Assembly (NCBI GenBank): GCA_009924135.1
Contig: RFSE01000009.1
Span: forward strand, 1 to 64,000
DNA length: 64,000 nt
Direction of reading: 5' to 3'
Origin: Pseudomonadota bacterium
GTDB lineage: Bacteria > Verrucomicrobiota > Verrucomicrobiia > Limisphaerales > SXTU01
The notes beneath the pieces were generated by a model. That model searched no databases, was not told where the DNA came from, and saw nothing but the letters and a program-made list of their open reading frames with translations. The position numbers and the translations under genes are program-made. Of the stretch, positions 8,027 through 16,255 are shown piece by piece (the stretch's first letter is position 1; each line of letters opens with the position of its first letter).

Positions 8027-10227
8027 AACAACACTCCTTTCTCGGGATAAAGTTTACCGTCGTTGACCGCCAAATCCTTCAGCAGGGCACAGGGGGTGAA
8101 GCGATCCTCGCCATCGTCCACCAGTTTGTTCATGGCCCGTACGAGGTTCGCCACTCCGACCATGTCCGCGTGGCGCAACGGGCCACCCCGGAACGGGGCG
8201 AAGCCCGCGCCCATGATCATCGCGAAATCCACATCCTCCGGACCGCTCACGATGCCTTCCTCCACGCAGCGCGCAGCCTCATTGACCATGAGCAGCACCA
8301 TGCGCAGCTCGAGTTCCACGCGGTCAAGATTCGCGGCGGAATCGTCCTTCACGAAACGCGCTGCCTCTTCACTCACCACCGCCTCCTTGCCCTGATGCCG
8401 GTAAAAGCCTTCGCCTGATTTGCGCCCCAGCAGGCCGTTTTTGACGAGCCGTGTGAGCACTTCCGGCACGGCCATCCGCCGGTGGTAATGGCTCGCCAGT
8501 GTCTCGGCGACATGCAGGGAAACGTCCGTGCCGACCTCGTCCACGAGCCGCAACGGACCCATCGGCATTCCGAAATCGAGCATGGCCTCGTCCAGGTCCG
8601 TCACCTCCGCGCCCATCTCGAACAGCCGCGCCGCCTCGACGAGGTACGGCATCAGCACGCGGTTCACGACGAAGCCGGGACTGTCCTTCACCAGCACCGG
8701 GAGCTTGCCCATCTGCTGCACAAACTTGAGCGCCCGGCGCACCACCTCCGCGTCGGTGCGCGGTGTGTGGATGACTTCGACGAGCTGCATCCGGTGCACC
8801 GGGTTGAAGAAGTGGATGCCCACCACCCGCTCACGGGCGACGAGACTGTCGGCCAGTTCCGTGACGGAGAGCGCGGAGGTGTTCGTCGCGAGAATCGTAT
8901 CCGGTCCGGCGAGCTGCTCGAGTTTGCGGAAGATGTCCTTCTTCAACTCCATCTTCTCCACGGCGGCCTCGATGATGACATCGCAGCGCCGGAGGGAAGG
9001 CAGTTCGACGACCGGAGAAATTTTGTCCATGGCCGTGCGGGCCTCCACGTCCGTGAAGGTGCGGCGTTTCACGCCCTCGGCGAAGAGCTTGCTGATGCCT
9101 GCCATGCCGCGACCGACGGCGTCGGTGTTGACGTCGCGCAGCAGCACGGAGACACCGCGTGCAGCGAGCCATTGGGCGATGCCTCCGCCCATCACGCCCG
9201 CCCCGATGACGGCCGCGCGTTCGATGGGCTGCGGGCGGGCAGCCCGCTCGCCGAAGCCAATCTTCTTCGCCCGCTCCTGGAGGAAGAAGACGCGGATCAG
9301 ATTCTTCGCGGCCTCGGTTTGCGCGAGCTGGCAAAACGCGTCGGCTTCGAGCTTGAAGGAGTTTGCTTCCGAGCCACCCACCCCGCTCGTAATGACTTCG
9401 AGCGCCTTGAGCACGGCGGGATAATGGCCGCGGGTCTTGGTGAGCAACTTCGGCCGCGTGAACATGTTGATGAAGTTGCCGGCGAGCGCGTTGTTTGTGG
9501 CCAGCAACGCGACGGGGGTGGCGCGGTGCGGCTTGAGGCCGGCTTTGGCAACCTTGGCCAGAGTGACCGCCAGGAGTTTCTCATGGGGCACGAGGTCATC
9601 CACCAGGCCGAGCTTGAGCGCCTGTTTCGCCACGACCGTTTTGCCGGCGAGGATGAGATCAAGCGCCTTCGGCAGACCGATGAGGCGCGGGAGCCGGGTG
9701 CTGCCGCCCCACGCGGGCAGGATGCCGAGCTGCACCTCGGGCAGGCCGAGTTTTGTGGCCTTGTCCGGGGTGGCGAAACGGAAGTCGCACGCCAGACAAA
9801 CTTCAAAGCCGCCGCCGAGACTGGCCCCGTGAATCGCCGCCGCCGTCGGGAGCGGAAGCGCGGCGAGTCGGCTGAAAACCCGCTGGCCGAACTCAACCAT
9901 CTCCCGCAGCGCGTTCATCGGCGCGGTGGCGAGCGCATGCAAGTCCGCTCCAGCGATGAAGATGCCGGGCTTTGCACTGGTGAGCACCACCCCGCGCACG
10001 GTGGCATCCCGTTCGATGGCCTCGAGGTGGGCGTTCAATTCCTCCAGCGTCGCACGATCGAAGATGTTCGCGGCGGAGTCCGGCCGGTCAAAGGTCAGGA
10101 CGACGATGGCGGCCTCGGTGACTTCGCGCCGGAGGTTCTTGAATTCGCGGGAAGCGGGGGCGGGCTGGAGGGGTTTCATCACGGGAAGATCGAAAGACGG
10201 AGCAAGTGACAGGGTGGCGGAGTTCAT
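8023..10227 (-). CDS. fadB: fused enoyl-CoA hydratase / 3-hydroxyacyl-CoA dehydrogenase
   Basis: A 734-residue bifunctional protein that hydrates 2-enoyl-CoA and then oxidises the 3-hydroxyacyl-CoA with NAD. The N-terminal crotonase domain (about 35-290) shows FIAGADLHAL (oxyanion hole), GASLGGGFEVCLACD and GLPEVQLGILPAWGG with both active-site glutamates. The dehydrogenase part has the NAD motif AAVIGAGVMGGGIAQ near 337-352, NTSALSVTELAD and the catalytic-His block HFFNPVHRMQLVEVI near 470, then the two C-terminal helical domains. Length and order match FadB/FadJ/HADHA. A GGAGG site precedes the ATG. It sits between thiolase and acyl-CoA dehydrogenase genes. Confidence 0.94.
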   Translation of the reverse strand: MNSATLSLAPSFDLPVMKPLQPAPASREFKNLRREVTEAAIVVLTFDRPDSAANIFDRATLEELNAHLEAIERDATVRGVVLTSAKPGIFIAGADLHALATAPMNALREMVEFGQRVFSRLAALPLPTAAAIHGASLGGGFEVCLACDFRFATPDKATKLGLPEVQLGILPAWGGSTRLPRLIGLPKALDLILAGKTVVAKQALKLGLVDDLVPHEKLLAVTLAKVAKAGLKPHRATPVALLATNNALAGNFINMFTRPKLLTKTRGHYPAVLKALEVITSGVGGSEANSFKLEADAFCQLAQTEAAKNLIRVFFLQERAKKIGFGERAARPQPIERAAVIGAGVMGGGIAQWLAARGVSVLLRDVNTDAVGRGMAGISKLFAEGVKRRTFTDVEARTAMDKISPVVELPSLRRCDVIIEAAVEKMELKKDIFRKLEQLAGPDTILATNTSALSVTELADSLVARERVVGIHFFNPVHRMQLVEVIHTPRTDAEVVRRALKFVQQMGKLPVLVKDSPGFVVNRVLMPYLVEAARLFEMGAEVTDLDEAMLDFGMPMGPLRLVDEVGTDVSLHVAETLASHYHRRMAVPEVLTRLVKNGLLGRKSGEGFYRHQGKEAVVSEEAARFVKDDSAANLDRVELELRMVLLMVNEAARCVEEGIVSGPEDVDFAMIMGAGFAPFRGGPLRHADMVGVANLVRAMNKLVDDGEDRFTPCALLKDLAVNDGKLYPEKGVLL

Positions 10228-10252
10228 AACCAGTCCTCCGGTTGAGGGTTTT

Positions 10253-10326
10253 GCACCGCAGAGGCGGGACGGGCGCCGAGGGAAACGAGAACTGTCTTCT
10301 CTGCGTCCGTCCCGCCTCTGCGGTGC
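10253..10326. repeat. 74-bp inverted repeat with 20-bp perfect arms
   Basis: GCACCGCAGAGGCGGGACGG at 10253-10272 is repeated exactly inverted at 10307-10326. The 34-base loop contains a smaller hairpin, GAGAA/TTCTC. It lies in the 121-base gap between the thiolase and hydratase genes of one operon, so a transcript would form a strong hairpin there. It has no T-run. Confidence 0.8.
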
Positions 10327-10348
10327 GTTCCAAAATTGTACTCGGTAT

Positions 10349-11638
10349 TCATAACGCCTCCAGCCAGAGGGCCGCGCCTTGGCCGCCGCCGACGCAGACG
10401 GTCACCAGCGCGCGCTTCAGGTTTTGCCGTTTGAGCTCCTTCAGGCTTGTCAGTACGAGGCGGGCACCACTCGCACCGACCGGATGGCCGAGGGCGATGG
10501 CCCCGCCGTTGACGTTGAGCCGGTCGCGGCGGATTTCACCGACCGGATACGCACGGCCCAGCATCTTCTTGGCGAACTTCTCCGACTCGCAACATTTGAG
10601 CACGGCAAGCGTCTGTGCGGCGAAGGCTTCGTTAATTTCCACGAGGTCGGCGTAGTTGACGGCCAGACCGGTCTTCTCCTCGGCCTTCGCGATGGCAAAC
10701 ACGGGACCAAGGCCCATGCGGGAGGGATCGCAGCCAGCATACGCATATCCGAGCAACGCCCCGATCGGCGTGAAGCCTAGTTCTTCAGCGCGTTGTTCAG
10801 TCATTACGAGCAAGGCGACCGCGCCGTCCGTTATTTGCGATGCATTGCCGGCGGTGACCGTGCCGTGGTGGCGGTCGAAGACGGGTTTTAGTTTGGCGAG
10901 CGCCTCCATGGTCTGCGCTTCACGCACCCCATTGTCGGCGACGATGGGTTTCGCGTTTTTGAGTTCCGCATTGAAGACCGGGCAAATCTCCTCGGCCAGC
11001 TTGGCCTTCGCCGCTGCGGCCCGTTTATGAGATTCGAGGGCAAAGGCGTCCTGCTCTTCGCGGGTGAGGCCGGATTCCCGGGCCAGCAGCTCGGCGGTGT
11101 CGCCCATGCCCATGCCACAGACGGGGTCGGTGAGCCCGAGTTGAAGCGTGATGCGCGGTTTGAAGTCGGCGAGCCGGAACGCGGTGAGCGCGGAGACTTT
11201 TTGGCCAAAGGTTTTCGCGCGTCCCAGTTTGCCGAGCTTCTCCGCCGCGGTCTTCGTGTAGAGCAACGGGTAGTTGCTCATGCTTTCCGTGCCGCCGACC
11301 AGAAAGATGGAGCCGCGTCCGGCGGTCATCTTTTCGTAGGCCTGCGTAAGTGATTCCATGCCCGAAGCGCAGTTGCGGTGCACGGTGATGGCCGGGACCT
11401 GTTCCGGGATGCCGGCGCGCAGGGCGATGACCCGGGCGACGTTCGCCGCATCAGCCGGCTGGCCGACACAGCCGAAGATCACTTCATCGATCAGCGCGGG
11501 ATCTAGGCCGGTGCGGGTGAGGAGGGCCTGGGTGGCGATGCGCCCGAGTTCATCCGCGCCCAGCGCGGCGAGATCAGTGCCCATTTTGCAGAACGGCGTG
11601 CGGAGGCCGTCCACGATGACAAGTCTAGGAGTGCTCAT
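10349..11638 (-). CDS. acetyl-CoA acyltransferase (3-ketoacyl-CoA thiolase)
   Basis: Cleaves 3-ketoacyl-CoA with CoA to acetyl-CoA and a shortened acyl-CoA, the last step of beta-oxidation. The 429 residues match the FadI/HADHB-like length. The nucleophilic Cys is in HRNCASGMESL (about residue 90), the His in GGAIALGHPVGASGAR (about 384) and the second Cys in VCVGGGQGAAL (about 415). NEAFAAQ is also present. The start is supported by GGGAGGT a few bases before ATG. It belongs to the same minus-strand run as the ligase, hydratase and dehydrogenase genes. Confidence 0.95.
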   Translation of the reverse strand: MSTPRLVIVDGLRTPFCKMGTDLAALGADELGRIATQALLTRTGLDPALIDEVIFGCVGQPADAANVARVIALRAGIPEQVPAITVHRNCASGMESLTQAYEKMTAGRGSIFLVGGTESMSNYPLLYTKTAAEKLGKLGRAKTFGQKVSALTAFRLADFKPRITLQLGLTDPVCGMGMGDTAELLARESGLTREEQDAFALESHKRAAAAKAKLAEEICPVFNAELKNAKPIVADNGVREAQTMEALAKLKPVFDRHHGTVTAGNASQITDGAVALLVMTEQRAEELGFTPIGALLGYAYAGCDPSRMGLGPVFAIAKAEEKTGLAVNYADLVEINEAFAAQTLAVLKCCESEKFAKKMLGRAYPVGEIRRDRLNVNGGAIALGHPVGASGARLVLTSLKELKRQNLKRALVTVCVGGGQGAALWLEAL

Positions 11639-11748
11639 GTGACCTCCCTAGTCTGGGGGTATTGGGGCAAAGCTCCAAATCCCAAGTGACAAGTTTCATT
11701 TGCGGAGACGGCATGTTGGAACGCGAGTTGTAAGTCGTGGCACCCGTT

Positions 11749-11882
11749 CTCCCTCACCCTGGCCCTTTCCCGCTGGGAGAGGGAGAAAGTCAGCCCGCAT
11801 TCGAAGTGCCGGTTCGCTTTTGCACCCAGAACACGGTCGGAGTGGCTCCCTCTCCCAGAGGGGGAGGGCCGGGGTGAGGGGG
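11749..11882. repeat. inverted pair of REP-like palindromes
   Basis: A CCCTCACCCTGGCCCTTTCC unit followed by GCTGGGAGAGGGAG (11749-11785) is mirrored by CTCCCTCTCCCAGAGGGGGA followed by GGGCCGGGGTGAGGG (11846-11882). Each unit is itself a hairpin and the two face each other over 60 bp, as in BIME/REP elements of many GC-rich bacteria. It fills most of the 310-base gap 11639-11948 between the ligase and thiolase genes; nothing else is seen there. Confidence 0.75.
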
Positions 11883-11948
11883 AAGGATCCGCAATGAAAC
11901 CTACCGGTTCCAACATCCCAAGTCCGCCAGGGCGTATTTCAAGTGCAC

Positions 11949-13481
11949 TCATGCAACCCCCTTGTGCAACGCACCGTTCACCACCGGGCCGGCGGGCGGC
12001 GCGCCCGTCTTCGGGCGATGATCCACGAGCTTCTGTTCCTTGAGCTGCACGCCCACGCCTTGCAGGTCGCGCATTTGCTCGGCGGAATGAAACTCGATGC
12101 GGTTCGGCGTGATTTCGCAATGCGTCATCAGGCGCGTGCGCAGATCGTGGATGAGATGATCGTCGTCTGCGCCGTTCGTCTTCTGCACGTGGAGCACCAG
12201 CTCGTCCACCTCGTGCGGATCGTCGTGGAGCTTGCGCAGCTCAATCTGCCACGCACCGACGTTCGCTGCGTCGTCCAGGACGTGCTCCAACTCATTGAAA
12301 TCCACCAAGGTGCCCTTGATCTTGTCGAGCTGCACTTCCTTGAAGGCGGAACTGCGCGAGATCTTGCCCAGCAGACGCGGCATCTGCCGACCACAGTGCG
12401 GGCAGCGCTCGTACGTCAGACCACCGTCGATGTAATCGCCGGTGCGGTAGCGGAGCACCACGGTCCCGCGCGAGTCGAGCGGCGTGAACACAATCTCGCC
12501 CGGCTGGCCGTTCGCAACCGCCTCCCCGGTCTTCGGGTCCACGACTTCGACAATGCCCAGGTCGGGATACAGGTGATAACCGGAGGGCGTTTGATCCACC
12601 GGCACCGGGCATTCGGCAAAGGCCATCTTCGCCTCGGTGAAACCGTAGGTCGTCACCACGTCCACCTCACGCGCGCCGAGTTCCAGGGCGAGATTGCGGA
12701 GTTTCAGCCGCATGCCGTCGGGCACCTTCTCGCCGCCGAGCACGATGCGCCGGAGGTTTTCGCAGCGCACGCCTTCCTCCGCCGCCTGATGTAACACGTG
12801 ATAGACGAACGTCGGCATTCCAATCAGCACGTCCGGACGAATCTTGCGGAGGAAACGAAGCTGGCCTTCGGTGCCCATGACCTTGCCGCCGCCGGTGCTC
12901 GCGGTGAACACCCCGAACGTCGTGCTGCCATAGTGCGTGAGCCAGAACGCCAGGTGCGGCGCGTAGGGAAACATGTTCAACAGCTTGTCCTCGCGCCGCG
13001 CTCCACACACGCCGAAGACGCGCTCGCCGGCGAGTTGGAGATTCGCGATATCGTGATTCGTGTAGAGGAACGGCACCGGATCGGCGCTGCGGCCCGTGGT
13101 GTTGGTGAGGAAGATGGGGCGGAACTCGGACTCAAACCCCTGGGCCACCTGTTCGCGGCCATGGAGCATGGCCCGCAGGATGGTCGAGGGCCGGCGGGAC
13201 AGGACGTTGCGATCCGGGACGAGCAGAAAGGCGCGTACTTTGGCGGGGTTGTCGGGCGTGTTGAGCAGGTCGGCCTTGCTCGTGAACGGCAGCCGGCGCA
13301 GGTCTTCAATCGAATGAAAGTCCTCGGCGGTGAGCTTCAACTGGCGGAACAACTCGCGGTAGTATGCTGAGAAGGGCAGGACGGTGTCGCGCAGCCAGCG
13401 GCGGAGCTTGTCCGCTTGCAGCGCGCGGATGGTGGCCTCAGGCAGCTGCTGCCAGTTCGTGGTGAGCAGTTTCGGGTTCAT
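11949..13481 (-). CDS. phenylacetate-CoA ligase-like acyl-CoA/adenylate-forming ligase
   Basis: A 510-residue member of the PaaK/CapK branch of AMP-forming ligases, which activate carboxylic acids with ATP and usually CoA. Visible: the start of the fold (FSAYYRELFRQL), LPFTSKADLL, a phosphate-loop position reading TNTTGRSADPVPF, VTTYGFTEAKMAF (motif for AMP), LRYRTGDYI and a zinc-like CPHCGRQMPR. The phosphate loop departs from the usual SSGTTGxPK, so activity needs proof. In this operon its likely job is to activate fatty acids released by the upstream lipase-like protein; this is inferred from context. AAAGGAG precedes the ATG. The gene start overlaps the patatin gene end by 44 bases. Confidence 0.85.
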   Translation of the reverse strand: MNPKLLTTNWQQLPEATIRALQADKLRRWLRDTVLPFSAYYRELFRQLKLTAEDFHSIEDLRRLPFTSKADLLNTPDNPAKVRAFLLVPDRNVLSRRPSTILRAMLHGREQVAQGFESEFRPIFLTNTTGRSADPVPFLYTNHDIANLQLAGERVFGVCGARREDKLLNMFPYAPHLAFWLTHYGSTTFGVFTASTGGGKVMGTEGQLRFLRKIRPDVLIGMPTFVYHVLHQAAEEGVRCENLRRIVLGGEKVPDGMRLKLRNLALELGAREVDVVTTYGFTEAKMAFAECPVPVDQTPSGYHLYPDLGIVEVVDPKTGEAVANGQPGEIVFTPLDSRGTVVLRYRTGDYIDGGLTYERCPHCGRQMPRLLGKISRSSAFKEVQLDKIKGTLVDFNELEHVLDDAANVGAWQIELRKLHDDPHEVDELVLHVQKTNGADDDHLIHDLRTRLMTHCEITPNRIEFHSAEQMRDLQGVGVQLKEQKLVDHRPKTGAPPAGPVVNGALHKGVA

Positions 13482-15219
13482 GGGTTTGCTCCTTTCGGTT
13501 CACGAGTTGCTTGATGTCCGCAAGGTTCTCCTCGGCCACACGGCGGCCGAGGGAAATGTATTTGGCCGGGTTGGAAAAATCGTGCCACCGCGAGTCACAC
13601 ACCAGCGGCCGGAGAACCACGTCTGCCTGACGGCAGGCATCCTCGGCAGCCCGGATCTGCCCGCCAATAACGGCGCGCTGGGTGACGTCGAGGATGTTGC
13701 CGTAGGCGAAATAGTTGACCTGCTGGTTCAACAGGTTCAGGAAGCTGAACCCGTGCCGTTTCAACTGACCCTGCTCGCGCTCGTGCTCCCGCGCGCAGCG
13801 CAGGAAGGCCGGCGTGGGAATGATGTTCACCGCAATGACGCGCTCGACCCCCGCCTCGCGCAGCACGTCCACCGGCAACGGGTCCGAGACCCCGCCGTCG
13901 ATGTACGTTTCACCCTCCAGCTGCACCGGGACGAAGACGCTGGGTATCGCGCAGCTCGCCAGCACGCGGGCGGCGACTTCCCCCGTGCCGAACACCTCGC
14001 GCTCCAGCGTGTCAAAGTGCGTCGCCACGACCCGCAACGGCCGGGCGAGCTGCTCGAAGCGCACCTCTCCGATGCTGTCTTCCAGCCGGCTCTGGATCGC
14101 GCGCCCGTGGATGAACCCGCGCCGCGGCGGGAACGCGGGATCAATCAGCTTGAGCAAGCCCCACTTGCCCTCCAGCTCGCGGGCCTTGTTCTCAATGTAC
14201 TTGCCGTCGTGCCCGAACGCCCACAGCGCGCCGATGTACGCCCCCATACTCGTCCCGGCGACGATGTCCACCTCGATGCCGTTCTCCTCCAGCACCTGCA
14301 ACACGCCGATGTGCGCGAGCCCCTTCGCTCCACCACTGGACAACGCGAGCCCCACGCGACAGTGGCCGATCTCACGCGCGAGCCGACGCAGGTCGAACTT
14401 GAACGCCACCGGCCACACGCCGCCGCAGTGCGAATGCAGCGCATCCATCGTCGCGGGCGACTCGTGCAGGTTCAGGTGGGCGGGCTGACCGATCTGCTTC
14501 ATGAAATCCTCCGCCGGCTGCGGCACCTCGTCGTGTTCGAGACAGAGCACCAGCTTCAAGTCCGTCTTCACCCCGTCGCGCGCCGATTGCAGCTCGCGTT
14601 CGAGCTGGTTGAACTCGAACAGACTCTCCACCGTTTGCCGCGTCAGCACGTACGTGCCGGAGGACCGGCCCACGGCCTCGGCCAACGCCTGGCGCGGCGC
14701 ATCCGCATCCAGCAGCAGCAGCACCTGACCGAAGTGACGCGCACAATGGCCAAACACGGCGGAAAGAAAGGGCCGCTCCGCCGGCTGGTTCGTCACGCGG
14801 AGGGTCAACCGGTCGAAACTGCCGAGATGCTCGAGCTGGTCCGCAAAGGCAAACCCGTTGTTAGGCATTGAATGAAGCGGGTTCCAGACCTTGGCCGCCG
14901 TGCCGGCCTCGGACGGAGCGACTTGGACCAGCAGCACATGCTGGCCGGTGACGGAGTTGAGCATCTGCGCCAGGGACTCGGCGATGAGCCGGTCCGGGAC
15001 GCGACGCGAGGCGGAGGCGAGGGTGGTGAGACGGCCGGGGCGGAAGTTCGAGGCTTGCGGGGGGCGGGCGAGCGAAGTCAGCAGGTTCGCCTTTCGCAGA
15101 TCCCAGATGGACCCTTCAGTTGGATGCGACGCAGGCATTTCCGTCTTTCTGAGCGACGGCCGCCGCGGAAACCATCCACGTTTAACCCACCGGATTCCCC
15201 GGCTGACGGTCGCTGCCAT
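13438..15219 (-). CDS. patatin-like phospholipase with N-terminal P-loop-like domain
   Basis: The C-terminal half (about 290-480) is a patatin domain: GLALSSGGAKGLAHIGVLQV (oxyanion loop), GTSMG with the nucleophilic Ser near 321, ASCAIPSVF and DGGVSDPLP with the Asp of the dyad near 440. Such enzymes release fatty acids from phospholipids. Residues about 80-270 resemble the MinD-like segment found before patatin domains in NTE-type proteins, without a clear Walker A. No signal peptide is seen. The start at 15219 is the longest; ATG at 15138 is equally possible. First gene of the minus-strand lipid operon, and its last 44 bases overlap the ligase gene, so the two are tightly coupled. Confidence 0.88.
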   Translation of the reverse strand: MAATVSRGIRWVKRGWFPRRPSLRKTEMPASHPTEGSIWDLRKANLLTSLARPPQASNFRPGRLTTLASASRRVPDRLIAESLAQMLNSVTGQHVLLVQVAPSEAGTAAKVWNPLHSMPNNGFAFADQLEHLGSFDRLTLRVTNQPAERPFLSAVFGHCARHFGQVLLLLDADAPRQALAEAVGRSSGTYVLTRQTVESLFEFNQLERELQSARDGVKTDLKLVLCLEHDEVPQPAEDFMKQIGQPAHLNLHESPATMDALHSHCGGVWPVAFKFDLRRLAREIGHCRVGLALSSGGAKGLAHIGVLQVLEENGIEVDIVAGTSMGAYIGALWAFGHDGKYIENKARELEGKWGLLKLIDPAFPPRRGFIHGRAIQSRLEDSIGEVRFEQLARPLRVVATHFDTLEREVFGTGEVAARVLASCAIPSVFVPVQLEGETYIDGGVSDPLPVDVLREAGVERVIAVNIIPTPAFLRCAREHEREQGQLKRHGFSFLNLLNQQVNYFAYGNILDVTQRAVIGGQIRAAEDACRQADVVLRPLVCDSRWHDFSNPAKYISLGRRVAEENLADIKQLVNRKEQTHEPETAHHELAAAA

Positions 15220-15329
15220 TCAAGGCTTGATTATGCTCTCTTACCATTTTGCTTCTCTGTCTTAATGCAACATACTGCAAATCCCGTGCCCGTCAAATTT
15301 GAGAATGTCAGGCAAACACCTTAATCGTA

Positions 15330-15487
15330 AGTCAATGTCTTGTGTCCAATGTCTTGCGTCGATTGAAGTGCGACCTTGGACCTTGGACCTTGGACCTTGG
15401 ACCTTGGACTTTGGACTTTGGACCTTGGACTTTGGACCTTGGACCTTGGACCTTGGACCTTGGACCTTGGACCTTGGACCTTGGACT
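15330..15487. repeat. 7-bp repeat array, TTGGACC type, with inverted leader
   Basis: From 15373 to 15487 about sixteen copies of TTGGACC/TTGGACT follow each other without gaps. Before them, 15330-15364, five imperfect 7-bp units of opposite sense (GTCCAAT, GTCTTGT, GTCTTGC) occur, so the array is an unequal inverted repeat. The same 7-bp periodicity returns at 27752, 37556, 39447 and 43664. It lies between the DCC-protein gene, whose stop is 4 bases away, and the patatin operon; the operon promoter should lie in 15220-15330, which is AT-richer. Confidence 0.9.
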
Positions 15488-15490
15488 CGG

Positions 15491-15898
15491 TTATTCCGAC
15501 CGCCGTCGTGCCGGCAGGATCGCACACGCATCCTTGCAGCCAAAAACTTTGCTGAGCAGGTAACGATTGCGGCTGATCCACTGGTAAACGCGCTCCGCAA
15601 TCCAGATCACGCCCGGAAACCACAGCACCAACGCCAGCGGCACCAGCAGCGGCATCCGCAGGCCGACAAACCGCAACGCCCGCGCGCCGCGATGGATCGT
15701 GCCGTCTGTGGCGACGCAGTGGATGGCTTCGAGAAGCGCCTCCTGCGTGAGCGTGGGCGCGACGCGCGCCGTCTCCGGGTCCGCGATGGGCAGCAGCCGC
15801 ACCACATGGCACCAGTCCAGCCACGTGAGCAGCTTCATCTGGAACGTGCAGAGCGAACACTCGCCGTCGTAGAGGACGATATGACGGGCAGCCGACAT
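15491..15898 (-). CDS. DCC-family thiol-disulfide oxidoreductase-like protein (DUF393)
   Basis: A 135-residue protein with the family hallmark YDGECSLC at residues 10-17 (two Cys as in CxxC-type DCC proteins), the FVGLRMPLLVPLALVL hydrophobic stretch and a basic Cys-containing tail (SKVFGCKDAC). DUF393 proteins are thioredoxin-fold proteins of unsettled function. I chose the ATG at 15898 because the family begins a few residues before the YDG motif; a longer frame to 15970 would run into the repeat beside it. The stop codon directly abuts a 7-bp repeat array, so the array may have trimmed the C-terminus. Confidence 0.85.
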   Translation of the reverse strand: MSAARHIVLYDGECSLCTFQMKLLTWLDWCHVVRLLPIADPETARVAPTLTQEALLEAIHCVATDGTIHRGARALRFVGLRMPLLVPLALVLWFPGVIWIAERVYQWISRNRYLLSKVFGCKDACAILPARRRSE

Positions 15899-15956
15899 GC
15901 GGGGAGTTAACGCCATCCAGCCCCCAGAGTCAAACGACCCGGCGTGCGCCCCGCAA

Positions 15957-16139
15957 GTGGCGGCAGGCATCCTGCCTGCCGTAGAGCCGTGGCTTCCAGC
16001 CCGGCGGATGGGGACGCAGCTGCCAACTGATGCTTCCTTTCAACCCCGCATCGTGAAACGGCCCAGTCTTATACTCCGCACGCCAATTCCGGGCGGCAAG
16101 ATGCCTGCCCTCTACGGCAGGCAAGATGCCCGCCGCTAC
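15957..16139. repeat. 183-bp element with 30-bp terminal inverted repeats, copy 1
   Basis: Left end GTGGCGGCAGGCATCCTGCC and right end (inverted) GTAGCGGCGGGCATCTTGCC continue for 30 bp with about three mismatches. The inner parts (GTAGAGCCGTGGCTTCCAGC and TACTCCGCACGCCA) recur in copy 2 at 20238. No gene is inside, so it is a MITE-like non-autonomous element. It takes up half of the 357-base gap 15899-16255. Confidence 0.85.
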
Positions 16140-16183
16140 AGGCTGCAAGCCCCACAACCGCCACCACGCCGCAGCCCACCGGA

Positions 16184-16221
16184 CAAAAAAAGAACGGGCG
16201 CCTAACGCCCGTTCCCTTTTT
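16184..16221. terminator. bidirectional Rho-independent terminator
   Basis: GAACGGGCG and CGCCCGTTC form a perfect 9-bp stem around CCTAA. On the plus strand CCTTTTT follows; on the minus strand a run of seven T follows (AAAAAAA at 16184-16190 on the plus strand). It stands 42 bases after the stop of the minus-strand DUF1549-DUF1501 operon and would end it. Confidence 0.85.
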
Positions 16222-16255
16222 GCCTTTTACCTTTTTACTTTTGCCTTCCGCCAGG

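Noticed and set aside
11635-12120. Minus-strand frame rich in SPRPSPSGRG and SLSQRERARV strings
   Set aside because: These are translations of the REP-like palindromes, not a protein.
15373-15487. Regular repeats as a possible CRISPR array
   Set aside because: The period is 7 bp with no unique spacers; it is a tandem simple-sequence array, and there are no cas genes.
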